Below are positions 42,137 to 51,043 of a stretch of DNA of 64,000 nucleotides, in pieces (the stretch's first letter is position 1; each line of letters begins with the position of its first letter). The notes under the pieces are model-generated. The model did no database searches and was not told the DNA's origin. It worked only from the letters and a program-made list of their open reading frames with translations. The position numbers were made by a program, and so were the translations under genes. Origin of the DNA: Acidobacteriota bacterium (lineage in GTDB: Bacteria; Acidobacteriota; Vicinamibacteria; Vicinamibacterales; UBA2999); contig VFZN01000002.1 in NCBI GenBank assembly GCA_016871195.1, positions 124,001 through 188,000 on the forward strand, given 5' to 3'.

Positions 42137-42676
42137 ATGCGCCTGCTCGCCTTCACTCTCTCACTGGCCGCCTTGCTGTCCACGGTCGTGCCGGCCGCGT
42201 CGGCTCAGGAGCTGCCGGTGCCCGGCGTCGCCCCGGCGCGCGATGTGCCGGGCGCGAAGGAAATGCCCAGCACCACGCTCGTGCACAAAGTGGTCTTCGA
42301 CATGGCCACGGCCAATCCGAAGGACACCCCGGTCCATCCGATGCTGAGCGCCGTCGCCCGCTACGTAAACACCCTGGCCAAGGTAGGCGTGCCCGCCGCC
42401 AACCGCAAGATCGCGGTGGTGCTGCATCAGGGATCGACCGACTACATCATGACCAACCAGGCCTACCGCGCCCGTCACGATGGCCAGGACAACCCCAATC
42501 TCGCCATGATGCAGGCCCTCAAGAAGGCCGGCGTCGACTTCCGCGTCTGCGGGCAGGCTGCGCTCGCCCGGAAGATCGATCCGAAGGACATCACCCCCGA
42601 GGTCCAGCTCGACCTCTGGGCCCTGACGACCATCATCGCCCTGCAGCAGCAGGGCTACGTGCTCGTCGCGCCCTGA
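42137..42676 (+). CDS. Secreted DsrE/DsrF-like protein
   Basis: A 179-residue protein with a signal peptide (about 1-23, ending A-S-A-Q) and a DsrE-type alpha/beta domain (about 45-179). A conserved-position cysteine, Cys138 in F-R-V-C-G-Q-A, could carry a persulfide as in DsrE/TusD sulfur-relay proteins. Periplasmic DsrE-like proteins are common, and their role is unclear. The start is supported by GGAG eight bases before the ATG. The 114-bp divergent gap gives it a real leader, unlike most genes here. Confidence 0.82.
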   Translation: MRLLAFTLSLAALLSTVVPAASAQELPVPGVAPARDVPGAKEMPSTTLVHKVVFDMATANPKDTPVHPMLSAVARYVNTLAKVGVPAANRKIAVVLHQGSTDYIMTNQAYRARHDGQDNPNLAMMQALKKAGVDFRVCGQAALARKIDPKDITPEVQLDLWALTTIIALQQQGYVLVAP

Positions 42677-42706
42677 CCCTGGCCACACCTCTTCCCGCAC
42701 GGCACC

Positions 42707-44317
42707 ATGCACCTGCGACGTCTCTCGGCGGGGGTCAGCCTGGCGCTGGCCCTCGGCTGGCTCCACACGTCGCTGGCCTTTGCCAACATCTGGCCCACGC
42801 TCGGCATCAAGCTGACCGACGGCATCTCGCTCGACACCGGCCTGGCCCTGCTGGCCCTGTCGCTGTGGTGCAGTCGCACGCCCGCCCACGACCTCTCGGC
42901 CCACGCGATTCGACGCTGGTCGTGGGTGTGGGTCGTGCTCATCATCGGCCACTACATCGAAGCCACCGCGCGTGCGCTCTACGGACGCAGCGTCAACATC
43001 TACTGGGATCTCAAGCTGCTGCCTGACGTCGGGTCGATGTTCGCCTTCGTCGCGCGTCCCGAACTGCTCGCCGCCGTCGCCGCCGTCACCCTGCTCGTAC
43101 CACTGGCCCTCTATCTGCCCACGCGCCTCGCGTGGACGCGTGTGGTCGATACCTGTCACAGCGTCCGCGACCGGCAGGGCATCGCCGCGATCGGCGGCGC
43201 GCTCATCGCGAGCTGGCTGGGCTTCTGGTGGACCACACCCCCAGGAGGCGAGACGCGCGCCGTCCGCTCGGTGGTCTGGTCGATCGCTGAGGAGACCGCC
43301 GAGTTTGCCGTCGAGGCCTCCGGACTCCATCGCCGACCGCTACCCGAGACGCCCGCGCTCGACACGTCACTCGCCTCGGTGCAGGGCGCCGACGTGCTGG
43401 TGCTGTTTCTCGAGTCGTACGGCATGACCAGCTGGGACCGCCCCGAGATCACCACGGTGGTCACACCCGCGCGCGAACGGCTGACCCGTGCCCTGGCCGA
43501 CAGCGGCTACGGCGTGGCCACCACGCGCGTCGAGTCGACCACCTTCGGCGGCGAGTCGTGGCTGGCGCACATCAGCCTGCTGTCGGGCATCGAAGTGCGT
43601 GATCCCGACATCAACCGCCGCCTCATGCTCGAGACGCGCACCACGCTGCCCAAGGTCTTCTCACAGGGCGGCTATCACACCTTCGCCGTGATGCCCGGCA
43701 TCCAGCTCGCCTGGCCCGAAGGACGGTTCTACGGCTTCGATCGCATTCACGCGTTCAATGACCTCAAATACGCCGGCCCCTCGTTCGGCTGGTGGGATGT
43801 CACCGATCAGTTTGCCCTCGCACGGCTCGATCAGTTCGCGGCCGACGCCCGCCGCGCAGGGCAGCCGGTGATGGCGTTCATGCCCAGCATCAGCACCCAC
43901 GCCCCGTTCATGCCCGTGCCGCCCTACCAGCCCGACTGGTCGCGCATGCTCACGGCCTCGCCCTACGACGAGGCCGAGCTTCAGCGTGCCTACGAAGACA
44001 TTCCCGACTGGACCGATCTGACGCCCGGCTACAGCAAGGCCCTCGCCTACACACACGACACGCTCGCCGGATATCTGCGCACCCACGGTGACCGCGACCT
44101 GGTGCTCGTCGTCATCGGCGACCACCAGCCTGCCGCCCTCATCACCGGCGAAGGCGCCACATGGGATGTGCCCGCGCACGTGATCACGCGCCGTCCCGAT
44201 CTGCTGCAGCGCCTCCGCGACCGGGGATTTGTTGACGGCCTCGCCCCGCCTGCCGACACCCGCGCGCGGATGGATACCCTGCTGCCGCTGCTGCTCAGTG
44301 CGTTCGGCAGCCACTGA
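42707..44317 (+). CDS. Membrane sulfatase-superfamily protein (phosphoglycerol-transferase-like)
   Basis: A 536-residue protein with several N-terminal membrane segments (about 8-30, 45-60, 68-85, 115-140 and 160-180) and a periplasmic sulfatase-fold domain (about 220-530). The fold begins at V-L-V-L-F-L-E-S-Y-G, has T-T-F-G-G-E-S-W-L-A near the nucleophile position and V-I-G-D-H-Q-P as a metal site. The layout recalls LTA synthase/OpgB-type enzymes that move phosphoglycerol or phosphoethanolamine groups onto glycans. It is two bases upstream of an MBOAT acyltransferase, so a role in decorating a glycan is likely. The start follows a GC-rich stretch without a clear ribosome site. Confidence 0.82.
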   Translation: MHLRRLSAGVSLALALGWLHTSLAFANIWPTLGIKLTDGISLDTGLALLALSLWCSRTPAHDLSAHAIRRWSWVWVVLIIGHYIEATARALYGRSVNIYWDLKLLPDVGSMFAFVARPELLAAVAAVTLLVPLALYLPTRLAWTRVVDTCHSVRDRQGIAAIGGALIASWLGFWWTTPPGGETRAVRSVVWSIAEETAEFAVEASGLHRRPLPETPALDTSLASVQGADVLVLFLESYGMTSWDRPEITTVVTPARERLTRALADSGYGVATTRVESTTFGGESWLAHISLLSGIEVRDPDINRRLMLETRTTLPKVFSQGGYHTFAVMPGIQLAWPEGRFYGFDRIHAFNDLKYAGPSFGWWDVTDQFALARLDQFAADARRAGQPVMAFMPSISTHAPFMPVPPYQPDWSRMLTASPYDEAELQRAYEDIPDWTDLTPGYSKALAYTHDTLAGYLRTHGDRDLVLVVIGDHQPAALITGEGATWDVPAHVITRRPDLLQRLRDRGFVDGLAPPADTRARMDTLLPLLLSAFGSH

Positions 44318-44319
44318 CG

Positions 44320-45756
44320 ATGCTGTTTACCGAGCCGGCGTTTCTGTATGCGTTTCTGCCCGTGGTGCTGGCGCTGTATGCGCTGACGCCTGCGGCCGGG
44401 CGCAACCTGCTGCTCGTTATCGCCAGCGTCCTCTTCTACGCACGCGACGGCGGCGTGTTCACCTGGGTCATCCTCGGGTCAATCGCGGTCAACACTCAGG
44501 CCGCGCTGTGGATCGAACGCTGGCGCGATACGCCTCGCGCGCGCAGGCTGCTGCAGGGCGTCATCACCGCCAACCTGGCCTCGCTGATTGTCTTCAAGTA
44601 CTCGGGGTTTCTGATCGGGAATGTCAATGCGCTGCGCCCGCTGACCGGCTTGCCGTCCGTGCCCGAGCTGTCACTCGTCCTGCCCATCGGCATCTCGTTC
44701 TTCACATTCCACTCGATTTCCTACATCGTCGACGTGTACCGCCGCGATGCCGTGGCCCAGAAGGGCCTGGTGGGTTCGACGCTCTACCTGCTCTTCTTCC
44801 CGCAACTGATTGCCGGGCCCATCATCCGCTACCACGACATTGCGGCGCAGCTGGCGCAGCGCACCGTCACCGCCGAGATGTTCGCGTCGGGCGTGCGCCG
44901 GTTCGTGATCGGCCTGGCGAAGAAGCTGCTCATCGCCGGCGTCGTCACCTATCCGGTCGACACGATCTACGCGTGGCCGGCCAGCGAGGTGACCACGGCG
45001 CACGCCTGGCTGGCCACCATCTGCTACACGCTGCAGATCTACTTCGACTTCTCGGGCTACTCGGACATGGCGATTGGCCTCGGCGCCATGTTCGGGTTCA
45101 CATTCCCTGAGAACTTCCGCTATCCGTACAGTGCCGCATCGGTGCAGGACTTCTGGAAACGCTGGCACATATCGCTCTCGAGCTGGTTCCGCGACTATCT
45201 CTACATTCCGCTCGGAGGCAATCGCCGGTCGGAAGGCCGGGTCTACGCCAACCTCGCGACCGTCTTCCTGCTCTGCGGCCTCTGGCATGGCGCCGGGTGG
45301 ACCTTCATCGCCTGGGGCGCGCTGCATGGCAGCCTGCTGATCATCGAGCGGGCCGGACTCGGCGAGTGGATGCGCCAGTGGCCACGCCCCCTGCGGCATG
45401 CCTATACCCTGCTCGCGGTGATTGTGACGTGGGTCTTCTTCCGTGCCGATTCACTGCCGCAGGCCACCGCGATGCTGACCGCGATGGCCGGGGCGGGCCC
45501 CGCAGCCGCCTCGCCGCTCACGGTGAGCTACTTCCTCTCACCCGAGCGAGTGCTGGCGATCGGCGCAGGCCTTGTCGGCGCGCTGCCTGCGGTGCCACAG
45601 CTGATGCGCCTCGGCGCCGCCGCGAATGGCCCGACGGGCAGGCTGCCGCTGTGGTGGCAGTGGGGAACGGTCGCCATGCTGATCGCCATGATGCTCGCCT
45701 CAGCCACCCAGGTGGCCCTCGGCTCGTTCTCGCCCTTCATCTACTTCCGGTTCTGA
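44320..45756 (+). CDS. MBOAT O-acyltransferase (AlgI-like)
   Basis: A 478-residue integral membrane protein of normal AlgI/DltB length with about ten or more hydrophobic segments. The catalytic His is His323 in L-C-G-L-W-H-G-A-G-W, and the family's P-Q-L-I-A-G-P-I-I-R segment lies upstream. AlgI-like proteins take an acyl group, usually acetyl, across the inner membrane for transfer to a periplasmic polysaccharide. The next gene encodes the SGNH partner expected to finish the transfer. Confidence 0.93.
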   Translation: MLFTEPAFLYAFLPVVLALYALTPAAGRNLLLVIASVLFYARDGGVFTWVILGSIAVNTQAALWIERWRDTPRARRLLQGVITANLASLIVFKYSGFLIGNVNALRPLTGLPSVPELSLVLPIGISFFTFHSISYIVDVYRRDAVAQKGLVGSTLYLLFFPQLIAGPIIRYHDIAAQLAQRTVTAEMFASGVRRFVIGLAKKLLIAGVVTYPVDTIYAWPASEVTTAHAWLATICYTLQIYFDFSGYSDMAIGLGAMFGFTFPENFRYPYSAASVQDFWKRWHISLSSWFRDYLYIPLGGNRRSEGRVYANLATVFLLCGLWHGAGWTFIAWGALHGSLLIIERAGLGEWMRQWPRPLRHAYTLLAVIVTWVFFRADSLPQATAMLTAMAGAGPAAASPLTVSYFLSPERVLAIGAGLVGALPAVPQLMRLGAAANGPTGRLPLWWQWGTVAMLIAMMLASATQVALGSFSPFIYFRF

Positions 45757-45758
45757 CC

Positions 45759-46895
45759 ATGGGCGCGCCTGGCTTCTCACCAGTCATCAATCGGCTGCTC
45801 AGTGCCTGCTTCGTGCTGGCCCTCGGTACCCCGCTCGTCGCCACGCTGGCCGGCGTCGATCGCACACCAGCGCTCGAGGAAAACCGCGAGCGTGCCGCAT
45901 GGCCCGGCACACCAGCCAGCCGCGCCGAGTGGGCCCAGTGGCCCGGTGCCCTCACACAGTGGTTCACCGATCACGTCGCGTTCAGGACCGATCTCATTCG
46001 CACGCAGGCCCGCGTCCGCGTGCAGGCGCTACGCTCGAGCGCGAATCCCGACGTGATTGTCGGCACCGACGGATGGCTGTATTACACCGATGACGGCGGC
46101 CTCGAGGAAATCGGTGCCCACCGGTCGTTTACAGATGAAGAACTGGAAGCGTGGCGCACCACGCTCACGCACACGCGCGACTGGCTGCAGGCCCGCGGCA
46201 TCGCCTACCTGTTCGTGATTGCGCCGGACAAGCCCGTGATTTATCCCGAGCACCTGCCGGCCACGGTGCAGCGCGTGGGCACCCAGTCACGTACGGCGCA
46301 GCTCATGCGGCACCTGCGCGCGCACGACCCGCTGCCCGTGCTCGACCTCACCGACACGCTCCGCGAGGCACGCCGGCACGAGCGCGTCTATCACCTCACC
46401 GACACGCACTGGAACGAGCTCGGCGCGTATGCCGCCTATCGCCGGATGATCGACGAACTGCAGCCCGTCGGCGTCGGCGAGCCGCGCCCCCGCCATGACT
46501 TCCGCGTCGTGCCCTTCACGCGGCCGGGCATGGACCTGGCCCGCATGCTGGGCCTCATGAGTGTGATGCAGGAGGTCGACCTTCGCCTCGAGTTCGCCGC
46601 ACCGCGGCGGGCAACGGTCATCGAGCCCAATCCCCCAAGCCGCGCGCTGATGGACGCACGCGTGGTCACCACCCAGCCTGGCCCCTGGCCCCGCGCCGTG
46701 GTGTTCCGCGATTCGTTCGGGTCGGCGATGATTCCGTATCTGTCAGAGCACTTCGGCCGCGCCGTCTACGCGTGGCAGCCGAACATCGACCTCGAGCTCA
46801 TCACCCGCGAGCAGCCAACGGTCGTCATTCAGGAATGGGTCGGCCGCCACTTCTATCGCGTCTATCCATACGACGCCGTTGCCGCTCAGCAGTAG
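45759..46895 (+). CDS. AlgJ/AlgX-like SGNH acetyltransferase
   Basis: A 378-residue protein with one N-terminal membrane anchor or signal (about 8-28) and an AlgX/AlgJ-type SGNH-hydrolase domain. The catalytic Asp-x-His is Asp215/His217 in L-T-D-T-H-W-N-E, and the Ser is Ser319 in F-R-D-S-F-G-S. In alginate and related systems such proteins receive acetyl groups from the MBOAT partner and place them on the polymer in the periplasm. The ATG is two bases after the MBOAT stop. Its 3-prime end overlaps the convergent methyltransferase by ten bases. Confidence 0.92.
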   Translation: MGAPGFSPVINRLLSACFVLALGTPLVATLAGVDRTPALEENRERAAWPGTPASRAEWAQWPGALTQWFTDHVAFRTDLIRTQARVRVQALRSSANPDVIVGTDGWLYYTDDGGLEEIGAHRSFTDEELEAWRTTLTHTRDWLQARGIAYLFVIAPDKPVIYPEHLPATVQRVGTQSRTAQLMRHLRAHDPLPVLDLTDTLREARRHERVYHLTDTHWNELGAYAAYRRMIDELQPVGVGEPRPRHDFRVVPFTRPGMDLARMLGLMSVMQEVDLRLEFAAPRRATVIEPNPPSRALMDARVVTTQPGPWPRAVVFRDSFGSAMIPYLSEHFGRAVYAWQPNIDLELITREQPTVVIQEWVGRHFYRVYPYDAVAAQQ

Positions 46896-48130
46896 CGACG
46901 CGGCAGATCGAGCAGCACGCGCTGTCGCCTCAGCGCCACCACGTCGAGTGCCATGGGCTGAAGACGCGCACGGTCGAGGACGTCGCCCGGCAACGTCAGC
47001 GTCTCAGGCAGGTAGGTCAGGCAGAGCTGGAATTCATCCGCATAGTCGTCGGTGGGAAATGCAACGACCAGGTGCAGTTGCCCCTCCGACTCGGTCACGC
47101 GGTACAGCGGATTGAAGCACAACTGTCCCTGCACGGGTGGTGGTTCAACCTCGGGATACCTCGTGAACACGTCGGTGTTCCGGCACGCCAACATCGTGGG
47201 GGCCGCATCATCGCCCACCGCCTCGGGCGACGCATCGGCTGACAGATCGAGCCCTTCGCCGCGCACGGCCTGAGCCAGGAGCGTGCGCTCGCGGAAAAAG
47301 TGCGGCTGCATGGGGGCAAACAGCGCCGCATATCCGGCCGGCGTCAGCGTCACTCCGGCCGAGTGATTGTCACCAAGGCTGCTGTGCAGATGCGGCATCA
47401 CGATCAGGCCGTCCTCACCGCAGAGCCGCATCATCTCATCGGCCAGCATCCGCTTGTGCCAGATGTAGGGGAACGCATCAGACAGTACGACCGTCGGAAA
47501 CGTGCCACGTGCAAAGGGCAGGGGCGCGTTGCCGTCGCAGCAGACCGGCAGTGCATCCGGCGCGAGAAACTGACCGGCCAGCCAGAGTTTCCAGAAGAAC
47601 ATATCGCCGATGCAGAGGTCGACATTCCGCAGTCGGGCGCGCAGCCACCACGACAGATGCCCGAAGCCACCGCACATGTCGAGCACCGGGCCACGAATGA
47701 CCGGGGGCGAGGTACACAGGGCGTCGAGCAACGCTTCGGTGTTGGTCGACGTCGGATCGGCCACCCGGAAAATGGCCCACACGCCTTCAGCGTCGCGACT
47801 GAGACCATCGACACCTGCACGGAAGGTCGGCGGCCCGCCGGCGCGCAGCCAGCCGCGCACCAGCTCGCGGTTGAGGTCATCCACCTCGAGCAGCGTCAGC
47901 AGTGCCTCATCGTGGCGGCCGGCTTCCAGGGCCTCGATCGCTGCGCGCGTGACATCGGTCGTCTGCATCACGGGAATGCCTGCCACAATCGGGAAGGCGC
48001 AACAGTCACAGCCGAGCACACCAGACTCGATGCGGTCATCGGTGCGGACAAGCGCCGCATTGTCGGCAAGGCCCAGGGAACCGCCGCAGTAAGGGCATCG
48101 CAGCCAGTGGAGCAGGTGCGCGTCAGTCAT
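46886..48130 (-). CDS. SAM-dependent methyltransferase with N-terminal zinc-ribbon
   Basis: A 414-residue protein. The N-terminus is a Trm112-like zinc ribbon with C-P-Y-C (12-15) and C-D-C-C (41-44). A Rossmann methyltransferase domain follows, with motif I V-L-D-M-C-G-G-F-G-H (about 148-157). A C-terminal region (about 300-414) is unassigned. Ribbon-plus-methyltransferase proteins of this kind are frequent in glycan and antibiotic-sugar clusters. It is the last gene of the overlapping operon; its ATG overlaps the PIG-L stop by eight bases. The substrate is presumably the glycan made by the upstream enzymes. Confidence 0.82.
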   Translation of the reverse strand: MTDAHLLHWLRCPYCGGSLGLADNAALVRTDDRIESGVLGCDCCAFPIVAGIPVMQTTDVTRAAIEALEAGRHDEALLTLLEVDDLNRELVRGWLRAGGPPTFRAGVDGLSRDAEGVWAIFRVADPTSTNTEALLDALCTSPPVIRGPVLDMCGGFGHLSWWLRARLRNVDLCIGDMFFWKLWLAGQFLAPDALPVCCDGNAPLPFARGTFPTVVLSDAFPYIWHKRMLADEMMRLCGEDGLIVMPHLHSSLGDNHSAGVTLTPAGYAALFAPMQPHFFRERTLLAQAVRGEGLDLSADASPEAVGDDAAPTMLACRNTDVFTRYPEVEPPPVQGQLCFNPLYRVTESEGQLHLVVAFPTDDYADEFQLCLTYLPETLTLPGDVLDRARLQPMALDVVALRRQRVLLDLPRRYC

Positions 48131-48863
48131 GCCGAGCCTCCAGTGAGTGTTGCCAGTCGGCGCCGCCCGGCCCCGGGTGCGCACAGCGATAGTGTTCCAT
48201 TCCCAGCGCGGCCAGCAGCTGCGCCGGCGTGGCCGACTCCAGCGGGTCGCCGGTCACCTGCGAATGATGCGCGCGCAGCGCCGTGACCTTCGCGTCGATC
48301 ACGTCGGCGACATTCAGGCGCCACGTGGGCGCGGGAGCATCGGCCCCGAACGCCTCGGCCGCGATGCCCAGCACAGGCAGGCCCGAGGCCAGCTCACGCA
48401 TCTGTCCGGCGGGCATCGTGACGCAGAAGACCGCCGGGGCTGCCGGCCCCATCGCCGCGACCACCCCCATCACGTGCTGATGCACCGCGATGTGATCAGG
48501 GTGCCAGTACAGTCCGTCCTCGTCGAACGTCACCACCACATCCGCCTGCACATCGTCGATCATGGTGCGGATGTGCGCCTGCACAGCTGTCGCGTCTTCC
48601 CAGGGCAGATAGCCGTCACGAAACGTCTCGAGCCGCACCGTGGTCATGCCCAGGTGCCGAGCGGCGTCCGCCAGCTCGCGCGCTCTGATGTGCGCCACCG
48701 CCTCTGCACCGCTGATCAACACGCTGCGGCCCTCACCCCGCGTGAGGCAGAGCAGCGACACCCGATGCCCGCGCGCCGCACTGAGGGCGAGCGCGCCGCC
48801 TGCGGCGAGACTTTCGTCATCGGGATGCGCGAAGACCGCGAGCACCGAGGCCATGACCGTCAC
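48123..48863 (-). CDS. PIG-L/LmbE-family deacetylase
   Basis: A 246-residue zinc hydrolase with A-H-P-D-D-E (12-17) and the second metal motif H-P-D-H (120-123). The family removes N-acetyl groups from GlcNAc-containing lipids or small glycosides (GlcNAc-PI, MshB, BshB). The GTG start overlaps the GT4 stop as GTGA; an ATG three codons in is an alternative. A GT4 followed by a PIG-L enzyme also occurs in mycothiol and bacillithiol synthesis, but the other genes here point to a larger glycan. Confidence 0.9.
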   Translation of the reverse strand: MTVMASVLAVFAHPDDESLAAGGALALSAARGHRVSLLCLTRGEGRSVLISGAEAVAHIRARELADAARHLGMTTVRLETFRDGYLPWEDATAVQAHIRTMIDDVQADVVVTFDEDGLYWHPDHIAVHQHVMGVVAAMGPAAPAVFCVTMPAGQMRELASGLPVLGIAAEAFGADAPAPTWRLNVADVIDAKVTALRAHHSQVTGDPLESATPAQLLAALGMEHYRCAHPGPGGADWQHSLEARHD

Positions 48864-49915
48864 TGCCTGCGCCCGCGGGCAGAGGCGACATGCTGCCGAT
48901 AGAGCGCCTCATAGCCTTCGGTCATGCGACTCAGGCTGAATCGCGCCTCGGCATGCCGACGAATCTGTATACGGTCGAGCGCGAGCGCCAGGGGCAGCCG
49001 TGCCACCATCTCATCGACCGTGCCACACACCACACCCGTCACGCCATCGTCGACGAGCTCGGCCGCCGCGCCTGCATTGAGCGAGACCACCGGGGTACCG
49101 CACGCCGCGGCCTCGGCCAGCACCAGCCCGAATGACTCCGGCTGCTGCACCGGATAAATGAGCGCCGCGGCCGACTGCAGCACGCGCACCTTCTCTGTCG
49201 CCGACAGCTCGCCGATGTACTGCACGCGATCGCCATCGACGATCGGCGCCACATGCGTGTGGTAATACTCGTTGGCCTCGGCGGCCAGCACTATCCGTCG
49301 ACCAGCACGCCGGGCCACCTCAATGGCAGGCAGCACGCCCTTGCCTTCGGTGAACCGGCCGAGGAACAGCAGCGCATCGCTGACGCGGTCGCCGGGGATG
49401 CAGACCTCGGTATCAACGCCGTGGGGCACGACCCCGATCACGGTCAGCGGCTGCAATGCTGACGCCTGCGCCTGCGAGACGGCCGAGAACACCGCATCGG
49501 GATCACGATTCCAGAGCGCCACCTCGGACGGCTGCGGCAGGTGATGCACCGTGTGAATCATCGGCGCGGCAGACAGCGCCGTGAACGGCAGCGACAGCGG
49601 CGCGTATTCGGCCTGGCAGTGCACCACGTCAAAATCAGCCGCCACGGCCACGGCTGCGGCGATGTTGGCCACCTCGCAGAATTCCCACGGCCAGAGCGTC
49701 GGATCCTCGCGATAGCCCTGCGCGAAGCGCGCCTCGAGCCGGGCGGCCGTGCGCGAGGTGCCGGTGGCAAACAGCGTCACGTCGTGGCCGCGCGCCACGA
49801 GGCCATCGACCAGTTGCGCCGTGAGCGTCTCGATGGACCCCGATCGCTCGGGCGGAATCGACTGGGCCACCGGGGCCACCACGGCGATGCGGAGCGGAGC
49901 TGTGGCGTCGGTCAC
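48860..49915 (-). CDS. GT4-family glycosyltransferase
   Basis: A 351-residue GT-B enzyme. The N-terminal domain has the G-S-I-E loop typical of GT4, and the C-terminal nucleotide-sugar domain contains L-F-L-G-R-F-T-E-G-K-G and the E-x7-E motif in P-E-S-F-G-L-V-L-A-E-A. It is a retaining transferase using an NDP-sugar. It follows the CgeB-like glycosyltransferase gene after nine bases. Confidence 0.9.
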   Translation of the reverse strand: MTDATAPLRIAVVAPVAQSIPPERSGSIETLTAQLVDGLVARGHDVTLFATGTSRTAARLEARFAQGYREDPTLWPWEFCEVANIAAAVAVAADFDVVHCQAEYAPLSLPFTALSAAPMIHTVHHLPQPSEVALWNRDPDAVFSAVSQAQASALQPLTVIGVVPHGVDTEVCIPGDRVSDALLFLGRFTEGKGVLPAIEVARRAGRRIVLAAEANEYYHTHVAPIVDGDRVQYIGELSATEKVRVLQSAAALIYPVQQPESFGLVLAEAAACGTPVVSLNAGAAAELVDDGVTGVVCGTVDEMVARLPLALALDRIQIRRHAEARFSLSRMTEGYEALYRQHVASARGRRQ

Positions 49916-49924
49916 AGGCGCATC

Positions 49925-51043
49925 CTACCCGACAGCCACCTGCAGCAGGCGGGTCAGCACGCGGCTGGCGTCGAAATGCTCACGCGCCACCTCGGCCGCC
50001 GCCAGGGCGTGGCGGCCATAGTCGGCCACTACCTGTGCGAGCGCGTCCAGTGCCTCGTCTGCCGTGGAAAAGGCCAGCAGCCCTCGCCCCGACGGCAGGT
50101 GGGCACTCCAGCCGGTGTCCTGGACGACGGCCGGACGACCCGATGCCAGGTAGCATTCGGTGCGGTCGCTGAACCATCCCGACCGGTGGACCACATACGC
50201 ATGCTTGGCCACCGCAAACTCGCCCTTCGACTGGTGCAGGAAGGCGCGGTAATCCCACAGCGATCGCGAGACGCTCATCGCATCGACCGTCTGCCACCCA
50301 TGCTGTCTCAGCAGGTCCTGGGGGCCATTGACCGCGAGATGGAACGGCACCGACGTGCGCGACGGCAGGTCGATGACGTTCATGAATTCGCGATCCTTGT
50401 TGGCGTCGACATCCGCAAAGCTCTCGATGCGCCAGGTCATCACGGTCGTGAAGGCCTCGCCCGGCGGGACCGTCGGCACCCACTGGTCGAGCACCACAGG
50501 CTGCCACGTCTTGTGCCACGTCAGGCCACCGGTCGGAATCGCGCACGCCGGCGTGCCGATGTTCGCCCCGAACGTGAAGACGCGGTCAAACGTCTCGAAA
50601 AAGCGCACGTACCACGCGTCACCCTTGGCGAGGGCCAGCTGCGTGAACACCGGGTCGGTGTCGATGAACACCTTGCGCGGAATGGCGGCATATTCGTCGC
50701 GCCAGAACCACGACCCGCCCGACAGATTGATGAACAGGTCGGCCTCGCGGCACCACTGGCGCACCGTCTCACGGCTGGCGCCGTGGTGCACGCCGTCATA
50801 GTTGACAAAGCTCCAGCGGTCGCCCAGGCCGAACGGTTCCAGTGCCTGGTGGATATAGCGCGTGCCATACGACGGATCGGTCGACAGCGCATTCTGTTCC
50901 GGGTCGTAGATGCACTCGCCAGTGTCTTCGAGGTAGAAGACCTCGTGCCCGAGAGCATGCAGACCCAGCAGATACATCAGCGAACACCAGGTGACCCCGC
51001 CGTAGGGATAGCGGGCGATGATGCCGGCGACGACAATCTTCAT
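49925..51043 (-). CDS. Putative glycosyltransferase (GT-B, CgeB-like)
   Basis: A 372-residue protein. It begins with a Rossmann-like strand-loop (M-K-I-V-V-A-G-I-I-A-R-Y-P-Y-G-G-V), and the C-terminal half contains S-G-R-P-A-V-V-Q-D-T-G-W, a nucleotide-sugar-type loop. It resembles spore-protein CgeB-like glycosyltransferases in plan, but I cannot place it in a defined family. The ATG overlaps the ABC exporter stop as ATGA. Position between exporter and GT4 makes a glycosyl-transfer role likely. Confidence 0.7.
   Translation of the reverse strand: MKIVVAGIIARYPYGGVTWCSLMYLLGLHALGHEVFYLEDTGECIYDPEQNALSTDPSYGTRYIHQALEPFGLGDRWSFVNYDGVHHGASRETVRQWCREADLFINLSGGSWFWRDEYAAIPRKVFIDTDPVFTQLALAKGDAWYVRFFETFDRVFTFGANIGTPACAIPTGGLTWHKTWQPVVLDQWVPTVPPGEAFTTVMTWRIESFADVDANKDREFMNVIDLPSRTSVPFHLAVNGPQDLLRQHGWQTVDAMSVSRSLWDYRAFLHQSKGEFAVAKHAYVVHRSGWFSDRTECYLASGRPAVVQDTGWSAHLPSGRGLLAFSTADEALDALAQVVADYGRHALAAAEVAREHFDASRVLTRLLQVAVG

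Noticed and set aside
48123-49915. Mycothiol or bacillithiol synthesis from the GT4 and PIG-L pair
   Set aside because: No cysteine ligase or acetyltransferase is nearby, and the operon also encodes an exporter and a GH-GT2 fusion, which do not fit a cytoplasmic thiol.
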